Shown: positions 25,787-34,589 of the stretch, one piece after another
How the letters are laid out: every line of letters starts with the position of its first letter
How positions within the stretch are numbered: the stretch's first letter is position 1
NCBI GenBank assembly: GCA_017509255.1
Contig: JAFWQA010000037.1
Span: 1-64,000 of the forward strand
Length of the DNA: 64,000 nt
Direction: 5' to 3'
From: Clostridia bacterium
GTDB taxonomy: Bacteria > Bacillota > Clostridia > Christensenellales > Aristaeellaceae
The notes under the pieces: model-generated
Databases searched by the model: none
What the model was told of the DNA's origin: nothing
The model's input: only the letters and a program-made list of their open reading frames with translations
Program-made: the position numbers and the translations under genes

Positions 25787-26587
25787 ATGATCAGGGAAGT
25801 ACGCATCAATACACTGGAGGATCTGCTGCCGCTGCTGACGGAGCAGGAATACCGCGTCCCGCTGGACCGGTACCGCTGCTCCTACCTGTACCGCGGGATG
25901 CCGAATTCCGAATATAAGATGACGACGAGCCTGAGCCGCAACTGCAAGCATCTGCAGAAGACGCTGGAGCCGGCGATCCTGGACAACTTTGCCAAATACG
26001 CCGTGCAGGAGGACCCGACGGTCACCCGCAACGTGTGGTACAGCATGATCTGCGGCCAGCATAACGGCCTGCCCACGCGGCTGCTGGACTGGAGCCATTC
26101 CGCGCTGGTGGGGCTGCATTTCGCCGTGAGCGAGGAGAACCTGGCGGAGATGGAGGAGCATGACTGCATGGTCTGGCGGATCGACATGCAGGAGCTGTAC
26201 AGCCTGCTGCCCGCCCGGTACCGCAGCGCCGTGAATCGCGTGCAGAGCACGATTTTCACCCTGGATATGCTGGGTGAGCTGACCGGCTCCCTGAACCAGT
26301 ACGACATCGACATGGGCAACCAGTCCATGGTCGTGGTCGAGCCGCCGAGCATCAACAGCCGGATCATCAACCAGTATTCCTTCTTCTCCATCGTGCCGAT
26401 GGAAATGACGGATATCGAAAAGTTTCTGAACGACCGCACGGAGCATACCATCAAATACGTGATCGACCGCAAGCTGCGCTGGCGCGTGCGGGACATGCTG
26501 GACCAGCTCAACATGAGCGAGCGCATCATCTATCCCGGGCTGGACGGCCTGTCCAAGTGGATCGCGAGGCACTATTATGTCAAATAA
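25787..26587 (+). CDS. FRG-domain protein
   Basis: A 266-residue cytoplasmic protein made essentially of an FRG domain. The defining parts are present: YLYRGMPNSEYKM (the YRG motif at 35-37) and GQHNGLPTRLLDWS (90-103) followed by a helix with ALVGLHFAVS. The biochemical role of FRG domains is unsettled; they occur alone, fused to other domains, and often in accessory or defence-like settings. GGGGGA precedes ATG 25787. The end overlaps the start of the next gene by 11 bases, so the two are translated as a pair although the partner is secreted. A housekeeping role cannot be excluded. Confidence 0.82.
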   Translation: MIREVRINTLEDLLPLLTEQEYRVPLDRYRCSYLYRGMPNSEYKMTTSLSRNCKHLQKTLEPAILDNFAKYAVQEDPTVTRNVWYSMICGQHNGLPTRLLDWSHSALVGLHFAVSEENLAEMEEHDCMVWRIDMQELYSLLPARYRSAVNRVQSTIFTLDMLGELTGSLNQYDIDMGNQSMVVVEPPSINSRIINQYSFFSIVPMEMTDIEKFLNDRTEHTIKYVIDRKLRWRVRDMLDQLNMSERIIYPGLDGLSKWIARHYYVK

Positions 26588-28559
26588 GGGGAAGGCTTTC
26601 GGCGCCGCCCTCCTCATCCTTTTGCTTTTTCTCTGCGCGGCGGCGTCGGCGGACGTGGTCATCAATGAGGTGATGGCCAGCAACGGGTATTTTGAGAACG
26701 GGCATGCCTGGGACTGGGTGGAGCTGTACAACAGCGGCAAACAGACGGTGGACCTGGGCGGCTGGCACCTGAGCGACAGCAAAAAAAATCCGCTCAAATG
26801 GGCTTTTCCCGCGGGGACAAAGCTCAAGGGCGGCAAATACCTGACGGTGTGGTGCACCGGGGAGACGGTGAAGGATCCCGGCTCCGGCAGCGCCTTTTAT
26901 ACGGATTACGCCATCTCCTCCTCGGGCGAGACCCTGATCCTTTCCGACGCGGAGGGAAATGAGGTGACGCGCCTGAAGCTGCCGCCGCAGTACGGCTGCG
27001 TCAGCTACGGCCTGCCCGCGGGCGGGGGCGACTACGGCTATCTGGAGGAGCCCACCCGGAACGCGAAGAACGGGAAGAAAGCTTTTGCCTCCCGCGCGGA
27101 AAAGCCGGCGCTGCTGACGCCGGGCGGCTTCTACCGGGACAGCGTGACCGTGCGGGCGCAGGCGCCGGAAGGCACGGTGCTGCGCTACACCACGGACGGG
27201 GACACGCCGACGGCGAAGAGCAAGGCCTTCCCGGCGGACGGGCTCACACTGAAGAAAACCGCCGCGCTGCGCGTACGGGCGTTCCGGGAGGACTGTGTGC
27301 CCTCCGAAACGGTCAGCGCCAGCTATTTCATCAACGACGACCCGTTGACCCCGATCGTTTCCCTGATCACCGACGACAAATACCTTTTCAGCAAAAAGAC
27401 GGGCATCCTGGTCAAGGGGACGGGCAGTATCCCGAATTACTCCAAAGGCTGGGAATATCCGACCAATATTGAATACTACACGGCGGAGGGCGAGTGCCGG
27501 GTCAACCAGATGGCCACCTTCACCTGCAGCGGGCACAGCGCGCGCGTCAACGCGCAGAAGAGCATCGCCGTCTACGCGCGCAAGTCCTGGGGCTCGGACC
27601 GGTTCGCCTTCAATCCGTTCCCGACGCGGGACTATGAAAGCTACAAGAGCATCCTGCTGCGCTCCGCCAACTCGGACTGGAGCGCCACAAGGCTGAGGGA
27701 CGTGGTGGCCAGCTCCCTGGCGGAGGGGCAGGGCATCCTGTACCAGGACCATCAGGTGATCCAGGTCTATATCAACGGGGATTACTACGGGCACTACAAC
27801 CTGCGCGAGAAGATCAACAAGTATTTCGTGGCGCAGTATGAGGGCGTGACGGATGAGGAAGAGATCGACAGCATCGACATCCTGGCCCGCACGGGCACGG
27901 ACCAGTTCCTGCAGAACGGCGACAACACCGACTGGCTGGCGCTGTGCGATTTCTGCAAAAGGAACGATCTGAACGACCCGGAGAACCTGGCGTATGTGGA
28001 AGAGCGGCTGGATATCGGCAATATGTTCACCCATGCCGCCTATGAGATCATTCTGGGCAATGTGGACTTCACCAACGTGCGTGTGTACCGCGTGCCGGGC
28101 GGGAAATGGAAATACCTGCTCTTCGACGTGGAGGCCTGCTGGCGCGGGCTGGACAGGACGCCGCTGGAATACTACATCAAGCCGGTGGGGGCGAAGATCA
28201 ACGGCTTCCGGCATGAGCCGCTCAACGCGCTGCTGAACGTGCCGGAGTATAAGGCTCGCTTCCTGGACCGGGTGGCGGAGCTGCTGGAGACCGTGTTCCG
28301 CTGGGACAACGTGGAGGCGCATTTCGACCGGGTGACGGAGCAGCTGGAAAAGGTCCTGCCCCGGCATATCGCCCGGTGGAAGAACATGAAAAAGAGCAAC
28401 TGGGACAAGAACGTCAACGCGGTGAAGTATTACGCCCGCGTCCGCCCGAAGAAGATCCCGGAGCTGCTCAAAGCCGCCATGAAGCTGACAAAGGAAGAGG
28501 TGCAGACGTATTTCGGCCATGCCCTGGAGGTGCTGGAGGAATACAACACGGTGAAATGA
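26577..28559 (+). CDS. secreted CotH-kinase protein with lamin-tail domain
   Basis: A 660-residue exported protein. The signal peptide ends near residue 23 (AAASA). Residues 24-150 are a lamin-tail domain (VINEVMASNGYFENGHAWDWVELYN, read across its first strands, then GGWHLSD). Residues 180-260 resemble the chitobiase C-terminal/FN3-like domain (TVLRYTTDGDTPT). Residues 270-600 are a CotH-type atypical kinase domain: KSILLRSANSDWS, then QVYINGDYYGHYNLREKINK, and YLLFDVEACWRG, which carries the metal-binding Asp. CotH kinases phosphorylate spore-coat or surface proteins; here the target is unknown. It starts inside the FRG gene and is followed 17 bases later by a HAD hydrolase. Confidence 0.85.
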   Translation: MSNKGKAFGAALLILLLFLCAAASADVVINEVMASNGYFENGHAWDWVELYNSGKQTVDLGGWHLSDSKKNPLKWAFPAGTKLKGGKYLTVWCTGETVKDPGSGSAFYTDYAISSSGETLILSDAEGNEVTRLKLPPQYGCVSYGLPAGGGDYGYLEEPTRNAKNGKKAFASRAEKPALLTPGGFYRDSVTVRAQAPEGTVLRYTTDGDTPTAKSKAFPADGLTLKKTAALRVRAFREDCVPSETVSASYFINDDPLTPIVSLITDDKYLFSKKTGILVKGTGSIPNYSKGWEYPTNIEYYTAEGECRVNQMATFTCSGHSARVNAQKSIAVYARKSWGSDRFAFNPFPTRDYESYKSILLRSANSDWSATRLRDVVASSLAEGQGILYQDHQVIQVYINGDYYGHYNLREKINKYFVAQYEGVTDEEEIDSIDILARTGTDQFLQNGDNTDWLALCDFCKRNDLNDPENLAYVEERLDIGNMFTHAAYEIILGNVDFTNVRVYRVPGGKWKYLLFDVEACWRGLDRTPLEYYIKPVGAKINGFRHEPLNALLNVPEYKARFLDRVAELLETVFRWDNVEAHFDRVTEQLEKVLPRHIARWKNMKKSNWDKNVNAVKYYARVRPKKIPELLKAAMKLTKEEVQTYFGHALEVLEEYNTVK

Positions 28560-28576
28560 CCCGCGAAAGGAAATAT

Positions 28577-29236
28577 ATGAGCTTAAAGTATCAGTGCCTG
28601 GTCCTCGACCATGACGACACGGTGGTCAACTCCACCGCGACGGTCCACTATCCCTGCTTTCAGGAATATACGGGAAAGTTCTTTCCGCATATCCATCTGA
28701 CGCTGGAGGAGTATTTCCGCTACAACTTCCATCCGGGCGTGATCCCGCTGTTCACGGAGATCTGCGGCATGACCTGGGAGCAGATGCTGGACGAGGAGAA
28801 CTACTGGAAGGAATATGTGAAGCACCACGTGCCGAAGGCGTACCCCGGCATCCGGGAGATCCTGGAGGAGCAGCACCGGCGCGGCGGGCTGATCGCCGTG
28901 GTCAGCCATTCCTTTTCGGAATATATCCGCCGGGATTACGCGCAGAACGGCCTGCCGGAGCCGGATATCATCTTTGGCTGGGAATGCCCGGCGGAGGAGA
29001 GAAAGCCCAGCCCGTTTCCGCTGAAGGAGATCATGCGCAGGTATGCCCTGAAGCCGGAGCAGCTGCTGGTGGTGGATGACCTGAAGCCCGGCTATGACAT
29101 GGCCAAGGCAGTGGACGTTCCCTTCGCCGCCGCCGGCTGGGCCAACGACATCGAAGAGATCGAGACCTTCATGCGAAAGAACAGCGACTTCTATTTCAAG
29201 AGGGTGGAGGAGCTGAAGCGATTTTTGTTTGAGTAA
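28577..29236 (+). CDS. HAD-superfamily hydrolase
   Basis: A 219-residue haloacid-dehalogenase-type phosphatase, cytoplasmic. Motif I is LDHDDTVVNST with the nucleophilic Asp, motif II VVSHS, motif III the Lys in RKPSPFP, and motif IV VVDDLKPG. A helical cap of type C1 lies between motifs I and II. The substrate is unknown. The start is ATG 28577 behind GAAAGGAAA; the open frame extends 67 codons upstream but this part lies inside the CotH gene. It is probably the third gene of the FRG-CotH transcript. Confidence 0.88.
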   Translation: MSLKYQCLVLDHDDTVVNSTATVHYPCFQEYTGKFFPHIHLTLEEYFRYNFHPGVIPLFTEICGMTWEQMLDEENYWKEYVKHHVPKAYPGIREILEEQHRRGGLIAVVSHSFSEYIRRDYAQNGLPEPDIIFGWECPAEERKPSPFPLKEIMRRYALKPEQLLVVDDLKPGYDMAKAVDVPFAAAGWANDIEEIETFMRKNSDFYFKRVEELKRFLFE

Positions 29237-29246
29237 TGAGAGAGCT

Positions 29247-29282
29247 AAAAAACGGGCTTCCGGCTGATGCCGGAAGCCCGTT
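29247..29282 (-). terminator. terminator of the 5'-nucleotidase gene (bidirectional)
   Basis: Perfect 14-bp stem (29251-29264 with 29269-29282), TGAT loop. On the minus strand it runs into TTTTTT; it also lies 14 bases after the HAD gene stop on the plus strand. Confidence 0.9.
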
Positions 29283-29297
29283 GGCTGTTTAGGGAGA

Positions 29298-30965
29298 TCA
29301 GTCTTCCACAGCGACGATACGGCCCTGGCCGTAGGGTTCGCTGTAGCCGTCGCTGACGACGCCGCCCAGCGTGCCGGTGATGTAATCGATCAGCACCTGG
29401 TTGTCCAGCTTGACGGACTGCTGCAGGACCTTGCAGCCCTCATACATGGTGTAGCCGTCGCCGTTGTTCAGCAGCTGGTAGTCATGGGAAGCGATCTTGT
29501 AGATCTTCTCCGGATCGAGGGGCTCGCCCGCGACCAGTACGTTGCGGACGCGGCGCTCGGCGCCTTCGGTGATGCCGGCAAACATCTTGTTTTCATCCTG
29601 GATGACGGGGCTGGGAACGGAGACCTTCACCTCAAAGGTGATGCCCGCCACCTGGTCAAAGCCGCCGAACTCGCCCGGCAGGGAATGCACGGACCACTCC
29701 AGGGCGTCCAGGACCTGCTGGCCGGTCGCTTCGATCACGGTCAGGCTGTTGCCGAAGGGGTGCACCTTCAGGATGTCGTTCAGGGTGATGTCGCCCTGCT
29801 TGATGCTCACGCGGATGCCGCCGCCGTTGACGAAGGCGATGTCCGCTTCACCGGACTGATCCAGATAAGCATCGGCGCACAGGTCGCCCAGGTTGGTCTC
29901 GGCATTGCGGATGATGCGGACGTCCTTGCCGTCTTCGGTCTTGGCGACCGGATCGTAGATGGTCAGATCCACGGCGGAGGAGGCGACCACGTCGTCCAGC
30001 TTGTCGTTCAGCACGTCAGAGGCGGCGGAGACCGCTTCCGCGCCGGCGTTCTGCAGGCCCAGCAGTTCGGGAGCGGGAACGTCGGAGGCCCAGGAGAGCA
30101 GCCTGGAGGAGATCTCGCCGGAGGTGGTGATGGTCAGCACGCCGATGTTCGCCATCTTGGTGCCGCAGCCGGAACGGACGACCTTCTGCCCGTCCTTGTT
30201 CAGCATGGTGACCTGCTCGGTGTCATGGCTGTGACCGTCCAGGAAAGCGTCGATGCCGTTGGTGGCAGCAATGACGTCATTGTAGCGCCAGGGCTTGCAT
30301 TCCTCTTCGTTGCCGAGGTGGGCCATGGCGATCACGTACTGAGCGCCTTCCGCGCGGGCGTCGTCCACAGCCTTCTGCACGGCGGCGTAGAGCGCTTCGC
30401 CGTTGTCGTCCTGCATGAAGCCGTAGATAAATTCGCCCTCTTCATTCATGAAATAGCGCGGGGTGGAGGAACGCAGGGACATGGGCGTGGTGATGCCGAC
30501 GAAGGCGATCTTGACGCCGTCCAGTTCCTTGATCACGTAGGGCTGGAAGACCGGCTCGCCCTGCTTGTTGAAGTTGCAGCTGATGTAGGGAAAGTTGGCC
30601 TTTTTCGTCAGCTCCAGGAAGCGATCCATGCCGTAGTCGAACTCATGGTTGCCGGGGACGGCGATGTCATAGCCGACGGCGTTCATGATGTCGATGATGG
30701 CTTCACCGGTGGTCATGGTGCCGATGGGCTCGCCCTGGATGGCGTCGCCGTCATCGACCAGGATCACATGGTTGGACTTGGCCAGGTTTTCCTTGGCGGA
30801 ATAGAGGCCGGCATAGCCCCAGCCCTGGTCGATGCCGCAGTGAACGTCACTGGTGAAGAGAACGACCAGATCCTTCTGCAGCGCGGGCGCGGCTTCCTCA
30901 TCCGCGAAGGCGCAGCAGCCCAGCAGCATCACAGCCGCCAGAATAAGCGCAAGAAGCTTTTTCAT
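29298..30965 (-). CDS. secreted 5'-nucleotidase/UshA-type metallophosphatase
   Basis: A 555-residue exported enzyme that removes phosphate from nucleotides outside the cell. The signal peptide (residues 1-22) contains LLGCC, so lipidation is possible but not certain. The metallophosphoesterase domain shows FTSDVHCG, DDGDAIQG, PGNHEFDYG and DGHSHD, all metal ligands of the dinuclear site; the 5'-nucleotidase C-terminal domain follows from about 350 (VNGGGIRVSIKQGDIT). The start is ATG 30965 with GGAGG at good spacing; longer open frame upstream contains the promoter. It is monocistronic and convergent with the HAD gene. Confidence 0.9.
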   Translation of the reverse strand: MKKLLALILAAVMLLGCCAFADEEAAPALQKDLVVLFTSDVHCGIDQGWGYAGLYSAKENLAKSNHVILVDDGDAIQGEPIGTMTTGEAIIDIMNAVGYDIAVPGNHEFDYGMDRFLELTKKANFPYISCNFNKQGEPVFQPYVIKELDGVKIAFVGITTPMSLRSSTPRYFMNEEGEFIYGFMQDDNGEALYAAVQKAVDDARAEGAQYVIAMAHLGNEEECKPWRYNDVIAATNGIDAFLDGHSHDTEQVTMLNKDGQKVVRSGCGTKMANIGVLTITTSGEISSRLLSWASDVPAPELLGLQNAGAEAVSAASDVLNDKLDDVVASSAVDLTIYDPVAKTEDGKDVRIIRNAETNLGDLCADAYLDQSGEADIAFVNGGGIRVSIKQGDITLNDILKVHPFGNSLTVIEATGQQVLDALEWSVHSLPGEFGGFDQVAGITFEVKVSVPSPVIQDENKMFAGITEGAERRVRNVLVAGEPLDPEKIYKIASHDYQLLNNGDGYTMYEGCKVLQQSVKLDNQVLIDYITGTLGGVVSDGYSEPYGQGRIVAVED

Positions 30966-31008
30966 AGACAGAAACCTCCTATGATATTTTGATTTTTTCA
31001 CCACGCAT

Positions 31009-31037
31009 ATTCTACCACGGAGCAGGAAAGCATACAA
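31009..31037 (-). promoter_or_regulatory. promoter of the 5'-nucleotidase gene
   Basis: On the minus strand TTGTAT (31032-31037), 17-base spacer, TAGAAT (31009-31014). Confidence 0.7.
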
Positions 31038-31056
31038 GAAGTTCACGGAAATGTAA

Positions 31057-31086
31057 GAAACGCCCTCCGGTATATGCCGGAGGGCG
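31057..31086 (-). terminator. terminator of the miaA-xylanase transcript
   Basis: Ten-bp stem (31061-31070 with 31077-31086) followed on the minus strand by GTTTCTT; 38 bases after the xylanase stop. Confidence 0.75.
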
Positions 31087-31123
31087 GCGCGGCGCGATGT
31101 CAAGATCGTTGAGCTGCCTCGAA

Positions 31124-32242
31124 TTACTTTTTCCAGGCTTTGGCCAGCTGGATCAGGCGGTAGAAGGCGGGCTTGGCGTAGCCGTGGGAGCCGCTGAAGA
31201 GCAGGGGGTATTCGGTGCTCAGCCAGCTCCTGGAATCCACGATGCCCCAGACCTGTACGGCCTCGATCTTGTCCGCGTAGCGCAGGAAGATCCTGAACAG
31301 GTTCTCATATGTGTCGGCCTGTATGTTGCGCCAGGCTTCCGTGTTGGCGTTGATCTTGACGTCCAGCTCGCTCACACGCAGCCGCAGTCCCTTGGCTGAA
31401 ATGCGGGCAAACGCCATCCCGACCTGCTGCATGCTCGGTGTGCCGGTGGAGTAGTGGCACTGGAAGCCGTAGCCGTCGATATTGCCCTCGGCGATCAGCC
31501 GGTCCAGCAGGCTGCAGATGCGGGTCAGCTTCGGCTCATAGGGCGTGCTGTAATCGTTGTAATAGAGCAGCGTGCCCTCCTCGGCATACTTCCGGGCATA
31601 TTCAAAGGCCCGCTCGATGAAGTCCTGCCCGACGACCTTCGTCCAGTTGGACTCGCGCAGCTCGTTCGGTCCGTTGTCCGCGACGGCCTCGTTGACCACG
31701 TCCCAGGACACGATCAGGCCGGGAAAGTTCTCGTGCGTGTATTCCATGACCTGGCGGATATAGTTTTCCAGCCGGGCCAGCATGACCTCACGGGAAACGA
31801 AGGGCTGTTTCAGATCGTAGCCCACGTGGAAAAAGGCTTCGGGCGTCTGGCTGTGCCAGACCAGCACGTGCCCGTGCATTTTGATGCCCTGGCCCTGGGC
31901 AAACTTCAGGATGTATTTGCAGCTGTTGAAGCGGGTGGCGACGGCGGTGTCGTCCTCCCTGGCGAGCTTTCTGCTTTCGGCCACGTCCAGCAGGGCTTCC
32001 GGCTTCATCTCGTTGCCGCAGGTGAGGATGCTGAACTGATAGGAAAGCCCTCTGAGCTGGCTTATGTCGTTCATTTCGGTGCCGGTGATGGCGGCGCCGA
32101 AATCGAAGTAATCGGCATAGGCGTCCCGCAGGGAGGGCAGCCCCTTGTTGTACACGGTGCCGAGCTCCTCATCCGCGGAGGACAGGCAGGGCAGGAAAAG
32201 CGTCAGCGCCAGCAGGAACAGAGCGACCCTTTTCAGCTTCAT
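31124..32242 (-). CDS. secreted GH10 endo-1,4-beta-xylanase
   Basis: A 372-residue glycoside hydrolase family 10 enzyme that cuts the xylan backbone outside the cell with retention of configuration. The signal peptide ends near residue 23. The (beta/alpha)8 landmarks are clear: GHVLVWHSQTP (124-134), SWDVVNEAV with acid/base Glu185, and RVSELDVKI with nucleophile Glu292; GYGFQCHYS and VQVWGIVDSRSW complete the active site. There is no carbohydrate-binding module. A strong AGGAGG precedes the ATG, which lies only 15 bases after the miaA stop, so it is probably co-transcribed behind a tRNA-modification gene. Products would suit the ABC importers and the GH39 enzyme of this window. Confidence 0.94.
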   Translation of the reverse strand: MKLKRVALFLLALTLFLPCLSSADEELGTVYNKGLPSLRDAYADYFDFGAAITGTEMNDISQLRGLSYQFSILTCGNEMKPEALLDVAESRKLAREDDTAVATRFNSCKYILKFAQGQGIKMHGHVLVWHSQTPEAFFHVGYDLKQPFVSREVMLARLENYIRQVMEYTHENFPGLIVSWDVVNEAVADNGPNELRESNWTKVVGQDFIERAFEYARKYAEEGTLLYYNDYSTPYEPKLTRICSLLDRLIAEGNIDGYGFQCHYSTGTPSMQQVGMAFARISAKGLRLRVSELDVKINANTEAWRNIQADTYENLFRIFLRYADKIEAVQVWGIVDSRSWLSTEYPLLFSGSHGYAKPAFYRLIQLAKAWKK

Positions 32243-32257
32243 GGATGTGTTCCTCCT

Positions 32258-33145
32258 TTATTTCTTCAGGAATTCTTCGATCAGGGCGGAGGCCTGCGCC
32301 ACGGGGTCGCCGGCCATATCCAGCCATACGATCCTCCCGTCCTTCCGGAACCAGGTCATCTGGCGTTTCGCGAACCGTTTGATGGCGCTGCCGAGCTCTT
32401 CGACCATCTGCTCATAGCCCATTTTCCCGGTCAGGTACCAGGTCAGGTATTTGTATTCCAGCCCCAGCTTGGTCAGGAAGACCTCGCTGACGCCATCGTC
32501 CAGCATGGCGCGGACCTCGTCCGTCATGCCCTGCCGCAGGCGGCGCTCCAGCCGCTCGTCGATGCGCTGCTTCAGGATCTCCCGCGGCCAGGTCACGCCC
32601 AGCTTGAGCAGCTCGTAGCGCGGTTCCTTCCGGCCGGGACGGTAGTCATCCGCTGCCAGCCGCTCCAGCGCGCGCATCACGCGGTGACGGTTTTTGGGGT
32701 CGATGTCCGTGTCCGGCAGCTTTTCCCGCAGCATGCGGTACAGCTCCGGGGTCTCAAAGGTCTCCAGATGCTCGCGCAGCGCGGCGTCCGGCTCCTTGTC
32801 GCTGAGGATATAGCCGTCGGCCACGGCGTCCACATACAGGCCCGTGCCGCCGACCAGGAAGGGCTGCCTGCCGCGGGAAAGGATGTCATCGATGGCAGCG
32901 TAGGCCAGCTTCTGGAAATCCGCCATGGAGAAGAATTCGCCGGGGGAGCGCACGTCCAGCAGGTGGTGCGGGACCCCGTCCGTCTCCTCCGGGGTGATCT
33001 TGCCGGAGCCCAGATCCAGCCGGCGGTAGACCTGGCGCGAGTCCGCGGAGATGATCTCACCGTTGTATTTCTTTGCCAGCTCCACGCCCAGCGAGCTCTT
33101 TCCGGACGCGTTGGTACCCTCGATCACGATCAGCTTCGGCAGCAT
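32258..33145 (-). CDS. miaA: tRNA dimethylallyltransferase MiaA
   Basis: A 295-residue enzyme that adds a dimethylallyl group to A37 of tRNAs reading UNN codons. The P-loop is GTNASGKSS (residues 10-18; the usual Pro after the first Gly is replaced, GPTxxGK becoming GTNASGK), followed by the SADSRQVYRRLDLGSGK motif, HHLLD, and LVGGTGLYVDA. The length is normal. The gene heads a minus-strand transcript that continues into the GH10 xylanase; no terminator lies in the 15-base gap. The 5' side faces the divergent GntR operon. Confidence 0.94.
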   Translation of the reverse strand: MLPKLIVIEGTNASGKSSLGVELAKKYNGEIISADSRQVYRRLDLGSGKITPEETDGVPHHLLDVRSPGEFFSMADFQKLAYAAIDDILSRGRQPFLVGGTGLYVDAVADGYILSDKEPDAALREHLETFETPELYRMLREKLPDTDIDPKNRHRVMRALERLAADDYRPGRKEPRYELLKLGVTWPREILKQRIDERLERRLRQGMTDEVRAMLDDGVSEVFLTKLGLEYKYLTWYLTGKMGYEQMVEELGSAIKRFAKRQMTWFRKDGRIVWLDMAGDPVAQASALIEEFLKK

Positions 33146-33279
33146 GTGAGGCTTCTTCCTTTCGGTGGTTGGATAAGGGAATCATATCATAAATCGGAGG
33201 GAGATACAAAGGAAAAGACAAATCAAAAAAGGGAGGCGCCGATGCCGGCGCGCGCGAAAAACTTTTTTGAAAACAACTG

Positions 33280-33325
33280 TTGACATCAGTTATACACTGT
33301 TATATACTGTTTATCGAAAACCGGC
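33280..33325 (+). promoter_or_regulatory. promoter and operator of the GntR operon
   Basis: TTGACA (33280-33285), 17-base spacer, TATACT (33303-33308). The core promoter overlaps an imperfect palindrome, CAGTTATA...TATATACTG (33287-33309), a likely autoregulatory site for the GntR protein. Confidence 0.78.
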
Positions 33326-33360
33326 CGGTTTTTTATGTGAATGGGAGAGGAGAGACGGAA

Positions 33361-33741
33361 GTGCGCATCATCATCAACACATCATCGATGATCCCGATCT
33401 ACGAGCAGATCGCGGACTGCGTGAAAAAGCTGATCGTGTCCGGGGAGCTGCAGAACGGGGACGCGCTGCCCTCCGTGAGGCAGCTGGCGCAGGAGCTGAG
33501 GATCAGCGCGCTGACGGTCAAGAAGGCCTACGACAGGCTGGAGGAGGAAGGCTTTGCCGAAACCATTCACGGCAAGGGGACGCAGGTGAGCTGCGGCAAC
33601 CTGGAAATGCTGAGGGAGCAGCGGGCCCGCGAGGCGGAGGACGCCCTTTCCCGCGCGGTGGAGCGCGCGAAGGCAGGCGGGCTGACGGCGGAGGAGATCC
33701 GCGAGCTGTTTGAACTGATAATGGAGGAACGATCGGAATGA
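33361..33741 (+). CDS. GntR-family regulator, YtrA subfamily
   Basis: A 126-residue transcription factor with an N-terminal winged helix (MIPIYEQIADCVKKLI, then LPSVRQLAQELRISALTVKKAYDRLE, residues 11-65) and a short helical C-terminal dimerisation part rather than a large ligand domain, as in the YtrA group. These proteins typically repress the ABC exporter encoded right behind them. The start taken is GTG 33361 behind GAGGAGAG; an upstream in-frame ATG would place the start inside the promoter. The last four bases overlap the ATPase start (ATGA). Confidence 0.9.
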   Translation: MRIIINTSSMIPIYEQIADCVKKLIVSGELQNGDALPSVRQLAQELRISALTVKKAYDRLEEEGFAETIHGKGTQVSCGNLEMLREQRAREAEDALSRAVERAKAGGLTAEEIRELFELIMEERSE

Positions 33742-34589
33742 TCAGAATAGAAGGACTGAAAAAGAATTATCCGGGCTTCGCGCTGGACGTGAGCCTGGAG
33801 GTGCGGCCGGGCCGCATCACCGGCCTGATCGGCCGGAACGGCGCCGGCAAGAGCACGGTGTTCAGGTCCGTGCTGAACCTGATCCGCCCGGACGGCGGCT
33901 GCGCGGAGGTATTCGGAAAGCCCGCCGCGGCGCTGACGGAGCAGGACAGGCAGGCGGTCGGGACCGTGCTCGCGGACGCCTTTCTCGCGGGCATCTATAC
34001 CGTGGGCGATACGGAGAAGATCATGCGGGCGGCCTACAGGGAGTTTGACGCGAAGGCCTTCCGGGACGGCTGCGCCGGCTTCGGCCTGGACCCCAAAAAG
34101 AAGATCAGCGAGCTCTCCACCGGCCTGAAGGCGCGGCTGAAGGTGCTCTGCGCCCTGACGCACCGGGCGAAGCTGCTCCTGCTGGATGAGCCGACGGCCG
34201 GGCTGGACGTGCTGGCCCGGGACGAGATCCTGAGCATGATCCGGGACTACATGGAGCAGGACGAGGAGCGCGCCGTGCTGATCAGCTCACACATCTCCCG
34301 GGACCTGGAGACCCTGTGCGACGACTTCTATATGATCCATGACGGAAGGATCCTCCTGCACGAGGATACGGACCGGGTGCTGTCGGACTACGCGATCCTG
34401 AAGGCGAGCGAGGAGCAGTACGCTGCCCTGGACAGAAGCCATCTGCTGCGCGTGAAGAAGGAGAGCTTCGGCTGGAGCTGCCTGACGGACCAGCGGCAAT
34501 ATTATATGGAAAACTATCCGGAAACGGTGATCGAAAAGAGCGGGCTGGATGAGCTGATCCTGCTCATGGCAAAGGGGGATGCGGTATGA
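33738..34589 (+). CDS. ABC transporter ATPase (YtrA-operon exporter type)
   Basis: A 283-residue ABC ATPase for a membrane permease encoded next. It has Walker A GLIGRNGAGKST, Walker B KLLLLDEPTAGLD, and a signature LSTGLKARL in place of LSGGQ, a variant seen in ABC-2 type exporters. It overlaps both neighbours by four bases. Operons of this layout respond to cell-wall antibiotics or related stress in other Firmicutes, but nothing in the sequence fixes the substrate. Confidence 0.9.
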   Translation: MIRIEGLKKNYPGFALDVSLEVRPGRITGLIGRNGAGKSTVFRSVLNLIRPDGGCAEVFGKPAAALTEQDRQAVGTVLADAFLAGIYTVGDTEKIMRAAYREFDAKAFRDGCAGFGLDPKKKISELSTGLKARLKVLCALTHRAKLLLLDEPTAGLDVLARDEILSMIRDYMEQDEERAVLISSHISRDLETLCDDFYMIHDGRILLHEDTDRVLSDYAILKASEEQYAALDRSHLLRVKKESFGWSCLTDQRQYYMENYPETVIEKSGLDELILLMAKGDAV

